From Tardiphaga robiniae (lineage in GTDB: Bacteria > Pseudomonadota > Alphaproteobacteria > Rhizobiales > Xanthobacteraceae): a DNA stretch of 64,000 bases. The notes below the pieces were generated by a model. That model was not told where the DNA came from. It made no database searches and was given only the letters and a program-made list of their open reading frames with translations. The translations under genes were made by a program, and so were the position numbers. Shown here piece after piece: positions 34,913-42,681 of the stretch. The stretch spans positions 372,001-436,000 of the forward strand of contig NZ_LVYV01000034.1 of the NCBI RefSeq assembly GCF_001618955.1, given 5' to 3'. The number at the start of each line of letters is the position of its first letter. The stretch's first letter is position 1.

Positions 34913-34939
34913 TTGGCACTCAAATATGACGGGTGCCAG
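34913..34939 (-). promoter_or_regulatory. CIRCE element (HrcA operator) of groESL
   Basis: TTGGCACTC (34913-34921), a nine-base spacer, then GGGTGCCAG (34931-34939). This is the CIRCE layout (TTAGCACTC-N9-GAGTGCTAA) with a few substitutions that keep seven of nine base pairs. It overlaps the putative -10 of the groES promoter, the usual place for HrcA repression. Confidence 0.88.
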
Positions 34940-34949
34940 AATTGGTTAA
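34921..34949 (-). promoter_or_regulatory. Putative groES promoter
   Basis: On the minus strand TTAACC (34944-34949) and TATTTG (34921-34926) are separated by exactly 17 bases, and the -10 lies inside the CIRCE element. The hexamers match consensus only moderately (four and three of six), so the position relative to CIRCE is the main argument. Confidence 0.5.
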
Positions 34950-35203
34950 GACCCTCCGATACCGGTCTTCGAATGCGTTAGCAATCGCGGTAAGTGGCTG
35001 CCAACACTCGGCTTTCAATACATTATTAAACTTTTAAGCTTGTGATGAGGACGTTGCTTGCGTCACATTTCATGTATCGTGTTGTCATGGGCGAAGTGGA
35101 AGCCGGTTCGCTGCAGTCAGCACGGTCACAGGAGAGCAGAGCGAAGTTCGACGTCAAACCGGAATCCACTTAGCCGAATGCGCTCTGTCCATGGAGGTTG
35201 AAC

Positions 35204-35488
35204 ATGGTCTCGAGAAATGCAGCTTCTGACGATTTCAGAAAGCAGGTGCTTGGCTACGGACTGACGACGGCGCAGATCCTCTACCGCATGCCCGACCACC
35301 CCTCGCTGCTGCAGACCTATGTCTGGCAGAATTACGATCTGTTTCCGAAGTTTCCAGCGCTGAAGGACTTCCTGGATTTCTGGCAAGAGAAGCTCGATGG
35401 CCCGCTCTTCGCGGTAACCGTCGCGCATTCGAAACTGATCAAGCCGGCCGAGCTTCGTGCCGTGGATGGCGTCTTCCGGTTGCACTAG
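35204..35488 (+). CDS. usg: Usg-family protein
   Basis: A 94-residue protein with the pattern DDFRKQVLGYGLTTAQILYR, then MPDHPSLLQTYVWQNYDLFP and a C-terminal VAHSKLIKPAELRAVDGVF. This matches the Usg family of rhizobia and relatives, first named for an open frame near tryptophan genes. Its function is unknown; it is cytosolic. The start is ATG 35204 behind a perfect GGAGG (35193-35197); the in-frame TTG at 35198 overlaps that site and is rejected. It is divergent from groESL. Confidence 0.87.
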   Translation: MVSRNAASDDFRKQVLGYGLTTAQILYRMPDHPSLLQTYVWQNYDLFPKFPALKDFLDFWQEKLDGPLFAVTVAHSKLIKPAELRAVDGVFRLH

Positions 35489-35595
35489 TCCGCGCCTCTC
35501 AACGCGCCGGATGAATTGCCGCTGTGCTGAACTACAGCTAGGTTCCCAGACGCGCTGGCCGTTTGTTTGGCATTGCGCCGGGTGGGAAACACGAC

Positions 35596-36144
35596 ATGGC
35601 GAAGCTGAAGCGAACGTCAAAGAGCGCGGCGAAAACGGCTGCGACGAAGAAGCCTGCGACACAGGCGGTAGCGAAAGCAGCAAAGAAGCTCTCTGTTGGC
35701 AAGCCGACCAAGGCGAGTACAACAGCTGTCGCCAAAGCCGCGGCGAAACCTGGTATGCGCCGCAAGCAACGTGTTGCGATCAGTCATTATCGCGAAGAAG
35801 CGTTTCTCGGCGATGGTCTGCGTGCCTACGCAAAGTATCGCGATCTCGGCGTCGCCGCTGCGACCGGCGGTTTGGCGCACGCGCATGTCATCCGGCTGAT
35901 CGGACCTTGCGATCCGAAAGAGGTCTCCAAGCTTCACTATCACGATGCCGAGTTTCAGCTGGTCTATGTGCTGAACGGCTGGGTGAAGACTTACATGGAG
36001 GGCGAGGGCGAGACATTGATGCGCCAGGGCTCGAGCTGGACCCAGCCGCCGCGCATCAGGCATCTGATCCGCGATTACTCCGACAATTGCGAACTACTGG
36101 AAGTGATCCTGCCGGCGGAATTCAAGACGGTGGAAGTCCGGTAG
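35596..36144 (+). CDS. Cupin-domain protein with Lys/Ala-rich N-terminal tail
   Basis: A 182-residue protein of two very different parts. Residues 1-66 are Lys/Ala/Thr-rich and disordered (MAKLKRTSKSAAKTAATKKP and on), resembling the histone H1-like tails of some bacterial DNA-binding proteins. Residues about 70-182 form a single cupin domain with LHYHDAEFQLVYVLNGWVKT holding two His, then MRQGSSWTQPPRIRHLI holding another, consistent with a metal site. Stand-alone cupins of this shape are common; the basic tail is not. The start at ATG 35596 follows GTGGGAAA; an alternative start at 35563 would add 11 residues. Confidence 0.8.
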   Translation: MAKLKRTSKSAAKTAATKKPATQAVAKAAKKLSVGKPTKASTTAVAKAAAKPGMRRKQRVAISHYREEAFLGDGLRAYAKYRDLGVAAATGGLAHAHVIRLIGPCDPKEVSKLHYHDAEFQLVYVLNGWVKTYMEGEGETLMRQGSSWTQPPRIRHLIRDYSDNCELLEVILPAEFKTVEVR

Positions 36145-36245
36145 TTCGCGTGCGGAAATGCGACGCGTGCCTTGTTCGCGCATCGCAGTGGTGTTGAATC
36201 AGCTATGCTGAGCCCGTCGCTGCCCTGGCCCTCAACGAGTATCTC

Positions 36246-37307
36246 ATGACTGCATCCGTTCCGGTTTTCGACGGTCACAACGATGTGCTGCTGCGGCTGT
36301 ACAAATCGCAATCGCACGATCCGGTATCCGACTTCCTGACCGGGGAAGCCGCCGGTCACATCGACCTGCCGAAGGCGAAGGCCGGCGCGTTCGTCGGCGG
36401 GCTGTTCGCGCTGTATTCGCCGGCGGCTCAGGCGTCATCGGGCTTCATGGCGCAGATGACGGGCGGACGCTACGCCGTACCGCTTCCTGAGCCGCTGACG
36501 ATGGACGAGGCGCGCAATTCCGTCGTCGCCGAACTGGCCATCCTGCTGCAGCTCGAACGCGCTTCCGCAGGCGCGGTGGCGATCTGCACCACCACCGCCG
36601 AAATCCGGTCCGCCATTGAGCGCAAGGCGCTGGCCGTGGTGGTCCATCTGGAAGGCGCGGAGGCCATCGACGCCGAGCTCAGATTCCTCGACGTTCTCTA
36701 TGCGGCGGGGTTGCGGTCGATCGGGCCGGTGTGGAGCCGGACCAACGTCTTCGGCCATGGCGTGCCGTTTCACTTCCCGTCCGGGCCCGATCTCGGCGAC
36801 GGTCTCACCGCGGCCGGCGAGCGGTTGATCGGCGCCTGCAATGACCTGAAGATTCTGGTCGACCTGTCGCACATCACCGAGAAGGGTTTTTGGGATGTGG
36901 CGCGGCTGTCGAAGGCGCCGCTGGTGGCGACCCATTCCAATGCCCATGCGCTGTGCCCGTCGCCGCGCAATCTCACCGATAAGCAGCTCGCCGCGATCCG
37001 CGACACCGGCGGCATGGTCGGCCTGAATTTCGCGACCTGCTTCCTGCGCCCCGACGGCAGCATGCGGCCCGACACCGGCATCGAGCTGATGGTGCAGCAG
37101 ATCGACTATCTGCTGGAGAAGCTGGGCGAGGATCACGTCGGGCTGGGATCGGATTTCGACGGCGCGGTGGTGCCCGAGGCCATCGACTCCGCCGCGGGCC
37201 TGCAGGCGCTGTTCGTGGCCTTGCGCGACAAGGGCTATTCCGAGACGCTGCTCGGCAAGCTCGGCGCGGGCAACTGGCTCGATCTGCTGCAGCGGACGAT
37301 CGGCTGA
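36246..37307 (+). CDS. M19-family (membrane/renal-type) dipeptidase
   Basis: A 353-residue zinc dipeptidase. Metal ligands are in FDGHNDVLLR (His-x-Asp, residues 9-18), VVHLEGAEAI (Glu, near 131) and ATHSNAHALCPSPRNLTD (His residues near 224-241), and GLGSDFDGAVVPEA is the C-terminal Asp motif. It hydrolyses dipeptides, sometimes D-containing ones, in the cytosol or periplasm; no signal peptide is visible, so cytosolic. It converges on the NupC-type transporter gene with 19 bases between stops. It probably belongs with the window's peptide-degrading theme only loosely, since the peptide locus is 15 kb away. Confidence 0.93.
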   Translation: MTASVPVFDGHNDVLLRLYKSQSHDPVSDFLTGEAAGHIDLPKAKAGAFVGGLFALYSPAAQASSGFMAQMTGGRYAVPLPEPLTMDEARNSVVAELAILLQLERASAGAVAICTTTAEIRSAIERKALAVVVHLEGAEAIDAELRFLDVLYAAGLRSIGPVWSRTNVFGHGVPFHFPSGPDLGDGLTAAGERLIGACNDLKILVDLSHITEKGFWDVARLSKAPLVATHSNAHALCPSPRNLTDKQLAAIRDTGGMVGLNFATCFLRPDGSMRPDTGIELMVQQIDYLLEKLGEDHVGLGSDFDGAVVPEAIDSAAGLQALFVALRDKGYSETLLGKLGAGNWLDLLQRTIG

Positions 37308-37326
37308 CCGGCGCTGGCGGCGTGTC

Positions 37327-38577
37327 TCAGGTGAGCATCCCCACGATCGCGCCCATCAGGCAGGTCGTCAGCGTCCCCGAGACGATCGACTTCACACCGA
37401 GCGCGTTGATTTCGTTGCGACGTTCCGGCGCCATGGTGCCCAGGCCTCCGATCATAATTCCGAGGCTGGCAAAATTTGCAAATCCGCACAGCGCATAAAG
37501 CATGATGAGGCGCGAGCGTGCATCCAGCGCATCGGGACCGAGCTTCGCCAATTGAACATAGGCGATCAACTCGTTGAGGATCGTCTTGACGCCCATCAGC
37601 GAGCCCGCGGTCAGCGCCTGGTCCCACGGCAGGCCCATCAGCCAGCACACCGGTGCCATCACGTAACCCAGCATGCGCTGCACGGACAGCGTGTTGCCTC
37701 CCACGGTCGGCATCATCATGAGGATCGCGTTCATGAGATACATCAGCGCCACGAAGACCAGCAGCAGGGCGATGATGTTGACGAGCAGTTCGATGCCTGC
37801 ACTCGTGCCCTTGACGATCGCATCTATCGTGCTCGTGGCCGATGCGTCCGGATTGGCGAGCAATCCACCGGTGCGACGATCCTCCGTCTCAGGCACCATG
37901 ATCAGGCTGACAAGGATCGCAGCTGGCGCCGAGAGCACGGAAGCAATCACGAAATGCGCCGACGCATCGGGGATCAGTGGCGCCATGAAAGTGGCGTAGA
38001 GCACCAGCACTGTACCGGCGATCCCCGCCATGCCGCCCGTCATCACCAAAAACAGTTCGCTGCGCGTGAGCTGCGCGAGGTAAGGGCGAATAAACAACGG
38101 GGCCTCGACCATGCCCAGAAAGATGTTCGCGGCCGTTGACAGCCCGACCGCGCCGCCGATGCCGAGTGTGCGTTCGAGCAGCCACGCCATGCCACGCACG
38201 ATCGGCGGCAGGATACGCCAGTAGAACAACAGGCTGGTCAGTACGCTGATGACCAGCACCACGGGGAGTGCCTGCAGCGCGAGCACGAAATCCGCGCCGG
38301 GATTCTTGAGGTCGAACGGCAATGCGCCGCCGCCGAGATAACCGAACACGAAGGACGTGCCGGCGCGCGACGCTGCGGCGATGGTGCTGACAGCATCGTT
38401 GATGCTGCTGAAGGCGTGCGTAACGACGGGAAGCTTCAGCAGGATCACGGCAGCGACGATCGTCAATGCGAGACCGATCGCGGCCTGTCTCAGCGACACC
38501 TTGCTGCGGTTTTCACCGAGTGCCCAGGCGATCCCCAAAAGTGCGATGACGCCGAACGCCGATTGTAGCTGAAGCAT
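37327..38577 (-). CDS. NupC/CNT-family nucleoside transporter
   Basis: A 416-residue concentrative nucleoside transporter with the usual eight or more membrane helices: an N-terminal MLQLQSAFGVIALLGIAWAL, FVFGYLGGGALPF in the middle, and GLSTAANIFLGMVEAPLFIR near residues 139-158, a CNT family motif. LGYVMAPVCWLMGLPWDQAL and ALCGFANFASLGIMIGGLG are in the last third. It couples nucleoside uptake to a proton or sodium gradient at the inner membrane. It lies 78 bases after the SDR gene of the Anbu-side operon, behind a hairpin, so it may be separately expressed. Confidence 0.93.
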   Translation of the reverse strand: MLQLQSAFGVIALLGIAWALGENRSKVSLRQAAIGLALTIVAAVILLKLPVVTHAFSSINDAVSTIAAASRAGTSFVFGYLGGGALPFDLKNPGADFVLALQALPVVLVISVLTSLLFYWRILPPIVRGMAWLLERTLGIGGAVGLSTAANIFLGMVEAPLFIRPYLAQLTRSELFLVMTGGMAGIAGTVLVLYATFMAPLIPDASAHFVIASVLSAPAAILVSLIMVPETEDRRTGGLLANPDASATSTIDAIVKGTSAGIELLVNIIALLLVFVALMYLMNAILMMMPTVGGNTLSVQRMLGYVMAPVCWLMGLPWDQALTAGSLMGVKTILNELIAYVQLAKLGPDALDARSRLIMLYALCGFANFASLGIMIGGLGTMAPERRNEINALGVKSIVSGTLTTCLMGAIVGMLT

Positions 38578-38590
38578 AAATCCCCCGAAA

Positions 38591-38610
38591 CCGCGGCGAT
38601 GATGCCGCGG
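38591..38610 (-). terminator. Hairpin between the SDR gene and the nucleoside transporter
   Basis: CCGCGGC (38591-38597) and GCCGCGG (38604-38610) pair around a six-base loop. On the minus strand it follows the SDR stop and is trailed by only TTTC, so it may be a weak terminator or attenuator just ahead of the transporter's GGGGGA ribosome-binding site. Confidence 0.42.
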
Positions 38611-38655
38611 CTTCCCATGTCATGCAATCGCAATGCCGCTGAGGCAGATTACGTT

Positions 38656-39414
38656 TTAGCCGCGTCCGACGAACGGCATCTTCGTCGCCATGACCGTCAT
38701 GGTCAGCACATTGGCATCGAGCGGCAGGCCGGCCATATAGGCGACGGCGTCGCCGACGGCCTTGGCGTCCATGCGTGGCTCCTGCTTCGAGGTGCCGTCG
38801 GGCTGCAGCACGCCGGGGCCGTTGACCATGCGGTCGGTCATGGGTGTGGCGGCGTTGCCGATATCGACCTGGCCGACGGCGATGTCATAGGCGCGGCCGT
38901 CGAGATTGCTGGCCTTGGTCAAGCCGGTGATGGCGTGTTTGGTCGAGGTATAGGCGGCGGAGAACGGGCGCGGCGCATGCGCCGAGATCGAGCCGTTATT
39001 GATGATGCGGCCGCCGCGGGGCGTCTGATCCTTCATGATGCGGAAGGCGTGCTGCGTGCACAGGAACGGCGCGGTGAGATTGGTGTTCACCACGGCCTGC
39101 CACTGTTCGAGACCGAGGTCTTCGAACGGGATCGCGGGCGCGCCCATGCCGGCATTGTTGAACAGCACGTCGAGCCGGCCGAACTCCTGCATGGTCCTGG
39201 CGAACAATGCTGCGATGGAGGCGGGGTCGGCCATGTCGGCAGACACCGGAAGGCTCTTGCCGCCATTGGCCGCGCCGAGCTTCTGGGTCTCTTGCAGCAG
39301 TTCGAGCCGGCGACCGGCGAGCACGACGGTGAAACCGGCATTCATCAGCGCGAGCGACGCGGCACGGCCGACGCCGGTGCCAGCTCCGGTCACGAGTGCG
39401 ATTTTGTTGGTCAT
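38656..39414 (-). CDS. SDR-family oxidoreductase
   Basis: A 252-residue classical short-chain dehydrogenase. [10 protein letters not shown] at residues 9-18 is the nucleotide-binding loop, [11 protein letters not shown] follows near 88, NNGSIS holds the catalytic Ser, and YTSTKHAI has Tyr and Lys with the usual three-residue spacing. Likely a cytosolic NAD(P)-dependent oxidoreductase of unknown substrate. The open frame back to 39582 is discarded because ATG 39414 matches the family start. It begins 22 bases after the acetyltransferase gene, so it may be the distal gene of the Anbu operon or simply downstream of it. Confidence 0.9.
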   Translation of the reverse strand: MTNKIALVTGAGTGVGRAASLALMNAGFTVVLAGRRLELLQETQKLGAANGGKSLPVSADMADPASIAALFARTMQEFGRLDVLFNNAGMGAPAIPFEDLGLEQWQAVVNTNLTAPFLCTQHAFRIMKDQTPRGGRIINNGSISAHAPRPFSAAYTSTKHAITGLTKASNLDGRAYDIAVGQVDIGNAATPMTDRMVNGPGVLQPDGTSKQEPRMDAKAVGDAVAYMAGLPLDANVLTMTVMATKMPFVGRG

Positions 39415-39436
39415 CTGTTTCGTCCCTGTTTTCTTT

Positions 39437-39955
39437 TTACGAGAGGTCTTTTTGAGTGAGGTCCCGGACCATGAAACGTGCGTTGTCGCCGTAGCTTTGC
39501 AGTTTCTGATCCAGTTCGGAATCGCGCATGATGGTGAAATCGTGCCGCTGCCAAAAATGAACTGAATTGTTGACGGCAACAAGCGTCATGTTGGGCAGTT
39601 GCATCAGCCTGGCGCGTGCCGCCACCATATCGACGGCGACGGTCGCCGCGCCGGATCTGCGGGTTTCGGGCAGCAATGCGAGATCGTGAATGTAGAAGGT
39701 CGACGGCGCGGCGGGTATTGTCAGCAGGCTGTTCAGTGACGGCGGCTCCCTGAATTGCCAGGGATGGCTGATGAGATAACCCTTGATCCCGTCCTGGGCT
39801 TCGAGCACGGCGCAACCGCCTGGATTCAGCGCCAGGCGGTTTGCGAACACGACCTCATCTTCGGGAAAATCGGGATGAACGGCATCGGCGATGGCGAGGA
39901 CGGACGGCAGGTCTGCCTCCGTCATGATGCGCCATTTCATCGGGGCTGCGGTCAT
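39437..39955 (-). CDS. GNAT-family N-acetyltransferase adjoining Anbu
   Basis: A 172-residue GNAT protein. [20 protein letters not shown] is at the N-terminus, [20 protein letters not shown] near residues 87-106 is the acetyl-CoA-binding motif A region (R-x-x-G-A), and [15 protein letters not shown] is motif B near 140. It should acetylate an amine on a small molecule or protein. The frame also allows a TTG start at 39970 that overlaps the stop of the Anbu gene; ATG 39955 is chosen. Either way it starts within about 15 bases of the Anbu stop, so co-transcription is expected. Acceptor unknown. Confidence 0.85.
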   Translation of the reverse strand: MTAAPMKWRIMTEADLPSVLAIADAVHPDFPEDEVVFANRLALNPGGCAVLEAQDGIKGYLISHPWQFREPPSLNSLLTIPAAPSTFYIHDLALLPETRRSGAATVAVDMVAARARLMQLPNMTLVAVNNSVHFWQRHDFTIMRDSELDQKLQSYGDNARFMVRDLTQKDLS

Positions 39956-39966
39956 CGCGGCCGCGC

Positions 39967-40713
39967 TCAATTGTCTTTCTTGTAGGGCGGGCGCGGAATA
40001 TTTTGATGTGCCGCGCGCAGTGCTGCCGACCAGCGCGAGCGCAGGTCGTGGAAATAGGGCTCGCCGGCTTCAATACGGTGATTGAGATCGGCGTCGCAGA
40101 CGTCGGTGCGCACCACCAGCACATCGATTGGCAGGCCGACGCCGATATTGGAGCGCATGGTCGAGTCCATCGAGATCAGGCCGGTCTTGAGTGCCTCATA
40201 CAATTCGACGTCGTAATGCATCGCGCGGTCGAGCACCGGCTTGCCGTATTTATGCTCTCCGATCTGCAGATAGGGCGTGTCCACCGTGCATTCGATGAAG
40301 TTGCCTGCCGGGTAGATCATGAACAGGCGCATCTTGGCGCCCTTGATCTGGCCGCCGAACAGAAATGAGACGTCGAAATTGATATCCTCGGCCTCCAGCG
40401 CCTTGCCCTCGGAGGCGTTGACATGCCGGATGGCGCGGCCGATGCGCTGCGCGGCCTGAAACATCGTGGGCGCGTTCAACAGGGTCTCCAGCTCGCCCGT
40501 GGTCGGGTTTTCGAGGCCCTCGCTCAGCGTGGAGAGTACAGACTGGCTGATGGCGAGATTGCCGGCCGAGGCCACCGCCATGATGCGGTCGCCGGGCTGG
40601 TTGAAGATGTGCAGCTTACGGAAAGTCGAAATGTTGTCGAGTCCGGCATTGGTGCGCGTGTCCGCGATCATCACCAGGCCGTCCTTGACGAGAATTCCGC
40701 AGCAATAGGTCAT
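39967..40713 (-). CDS. Anbu, proteasome-like self-compartmentalising peptidase
   Basis: A 248-residue Ntn-hydrolase of the Anbu (ancestral beta-subunit) family. After Met removal the N-terminal nucleophile is Thr1 (MTYCCGILVKDG), with Asp17 in IADTRTNAG and a Lys near 32 in STFRKLHIF, the proteasome catalytic pattern. ASAGNLAISQSVLSTL and CTVDTPYLQIGEHKYGKPVL are typical Anbu stretches. Structures of homologues show open-ring or helical assemblies; the physiological substrate is not established. It lies in the conserved order ATP-grasp, alpha-E, transglutaminase, Anbu, on one strand from 44100, and is followed directly by a GNAT gene. Confidence 0.95.
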   Translation of the reverse strand: MTYCCGILVKDGLVMIADTRTNAGLDNISTFRKLHIFNQPGDRIMAVASAGNLAISQSVLSTLSEGLENPTTGELETLLNAPTMFQAAQRIGRAIRHVNASEGKALEAEDINFDVSFLFGGQIKGAKMRLFMIYPAGNFIECTVDTPYLQIGEHKYGKPVLDRAMHYDVELYEALKTGLISMDSTMRSNIGVGLPIDVLVVRTDVCDADLNHRIEAGEPYFHDLRSRWSAALRAAHQNIPRPPYKKDN

Positions 40714-40791
40714 CGTCGGTCCCTTGGTCAGGGAAGCGTCTTACGCGGTGGGTATCGACCGGGCAACCTCGGAAAACCAGTTTGAGATTGT

Positions 40792-41634
40792 TCAGGACTG
40801 GTTCTGCGATTGGGACTGGCCGCGGCCATTGGCCTGATCGACCTTGACGGCGACGGTCAGGGTTTCCGTGCCGCCGCCGTAGCGGGTGCCGCGGACGGGG
40901 GCTGCACCAAGGTAATCCAAACCAATGGCGACGCGGGCATGGGCGTCGGTGGTGCAGATGGCATTGGCAGGGTCGAAGCCGACCCAGCCGAGATCCGGCA
41001 CATAGGCCTCGGCCCAGGCATGGCCGGCCTGCTGGTTGGTCTCGCCATCGGCACGCCAGAAATGGCCGGAGACGAAGCGGGCAGGGACGCCGGCCGAGCG
41101 GGCACAGGCGATGAAGATATGCGCGTAATCCTGGCAGACGCCACGCTTGCCGATGAAGGCCTCGCTGGCCGAAGTGCCGGTGCTGGTTGGATCTACGTCG
41201 AAGGTCATGTGCTCGTTGATGGCCATCATCAACGCGTGCAGGAAGCCGAGGACGTCGGTCTCCGCGCTTGGTGACAGATCCTTGGCAAAGGTCTGCATCG
41301 CTGCGCTGGCGTCGGTCAGGTCGGTCTGGCGCAGGAAGAAGCTCGGCGGAAAGCGCTCATCGGTGCCCTTCAGCACGCCGCCAGTGTCCTGGGTGTCGAT
41401 CAGACCCTCGACGGTCACGGTCAGGTCGGAGATCGGCCCATGGGTCAGCACATGGGTGACATTGCCGAATGCGTCCTCGTGCAAATCCAGGCGCGAATCC
41501 GTGGAGACGTCTATCTGCCACTCGGCGACATACTGGCCGTCATGGCTGCCCGGCGTCATCCGCAAAATCTGGATCACGCCCGAAGCCGGCGGTTCGTAGC
41601 GATAGGTGGTCGAATGGGCAATACGCAGGCGCAT
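40792..41634 (-). CDS. Transglutaminase-family protein of the Anbu cluster
   Basis: A 280-residue transglutaminase-like protein with an N-terminal beta domain (MRLRIAHSTTYRYEPPASGV) and a complete Cys-His-Asp triad: Cys167 in GKRGVCQDYAH, His205 in QQAGHAWAEAYV and Asp221 in VGFDPANA. It may therefore hydrolyse or transfer amide bonds. The end is a Gln/Ser-rich tail (GRGQSQSQNQS). It sits 78 bases upstream of Anbu and 40 bases downstream of the alpha-E gene, the order seen for this cluster in other bacteria. Contrast the His-less relative at 30860. Confidence 0.94.
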   Translation of the reverse strand: MRLRIAHSTTYRYEPPASGVIQILRMTPGSHDGQYVAEWQIDVSTDSRLDLHEDAFGNVTHVLTHGPISDLTVTVEGLIDTQDTGGVLKGTDERFPPSFFLRQTDLTDASAAMQTFAKDLSPSAETDVLGFLHALMMAINEHMTFDVDPTSTGTSASEAFIGKRGVCQDYAHIFIACARSAGVPARFVSGHFWRADGETNQQAGHAWAEAYVPDLGWVGFDPANAICTTDAHARVAIGLDYLGAAPVRGTRYGGGTETLTVAVKVDQANGRGQSQSQNQS

Positions 41635-41674
41635 GGCAACGTGTCCGAATCTGCAGATGAGCCGGGACGCTAGC

Positions 41675-42619
41675 TCAAATCAGGTATTGTTTGGCAATGA
41701 TGTCGCCCAGACGGCTGTTATCTGCAATGAATTCCTGGATGAATTCATGCAACCCATGCTGGAAAATATCCTGCATGTTGCTGTGTTCGAGCCGGTTTCG
41801 CACGCCGCGGGCGTGGCGTTGCGCTGCGCCCTGACGGCCATAGGACACGCCGATCTGGTCGAGATTGCGGACTAGATTGCCGTAGCAACTCGCCAGCGAG
41901 CGCGGCAGCGTGTCGTTGAGGATCAGGAGGTCGGCGATCAGCCAGGGCTTCAGCGTCTCGCGATAGACCCAGTGATAGGCCGTCAGTGCGGAGACTGAAC
42001 GCAGGATCGAGGTCCATTGATAGTAGTCGAGCGGACCGCCGACATGTTCGTCTTCGGGTAGCAGCAGATGATATTTCACATCGAGAATACGCGCGGTATT
42101 GTCGGCGCGTTCCAGATGCAGGCCGAGCCGCGAGAACCAGTAAGCATCGTTGCGCAGCATGGTGCGGTAGGCTGATCCGTCGAAGCGCAGCGATGTCTCC
42201 TGCACGAAGCGCAAGAAATTCGCCAGCTGCTCGCGTGTCTTGGCGCCGCCGCTCCAGGCGGATTGCAGCTCCAGCCAAGCGCTGTTGATCGTGTCCCACA
42301 TCTCGCCGGTTAGTGCGGTGCGAACAGAGCGCGAGTTCAGGCGTGCGGCTTCGATGCAGTTGCGGATCGAGGAGGGATTGGCCGTCGAGAACGAGAGATA
42401 TTCGACGACATTGGTCTCGTTGGCTTCCTCATAGATCTCGTAAAAGGCCGCGCTGACGCCTGCGGTCAGTAGCGCCGAATCCCATTCGTTGGTCTGGCCG
42501 ATATAGGTATTCGGCAGCGCGGTGACGCGCAGTGTCGCCTCGATCGTGCGCGCGAGATATTCGGCGCGTTCGACATAGCGGGCTAGCCAGTAAAGGTTCT
42601 CGGCGGTGCGCGACAGCAT
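41675..42619 (-). CDS. Alpha-E domain protein of the Anbu cluster
   Basis: A 314-residue all-helical alpha-E family protein. It begins MLSRTAENLYWLARYVERAE, the family signature, and has HLERADNTARILDVKYHLL near residues 180-198 and SVSALTAYHWVYRETL near 233. Alpha-E proteins nearly always accompany circularly permuted ATP-grasp ligases and are proposed to form part of the peptide-forming machinery. The start follows the ATP-grasp stop by 62 bases. No catalytic residues are identifiable from sequence. Confidence 0.94.
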   Translation of the reverse strand: MLSRTAENLYWLARYVERAEYLARTIEATLRVTALPNTYIGQTNEWDSALLTAGVSAAFYEIYEEANETNVVEYLSFSTANPSSIRNCIEAARLNSRSVRTALTGEMWDTINSAWLELQSAWSGGAKTREQLANFLRFVQETSLRFDGSAYRTMLRNDAYWFSRLGLHLERADNTARILDVKYHLLLPEDEHVGGPLDYYQWTSILRSVSALTAYHWVYRETLKPWLIADLLILNDTLPRSLASCYGNLVRNLDQIGVSYGRQGAAQRHARGVRNRLEHSNMQDIFQHGLHEFIQEFIADNSRLGDIIAKQYLI

Positions 42620-42681
42620 GCGGGGATGTTACTCTTTGAAAAATGGGTCGTCGGTCGAAGTCCGGTTGCCTATATCGAGAG

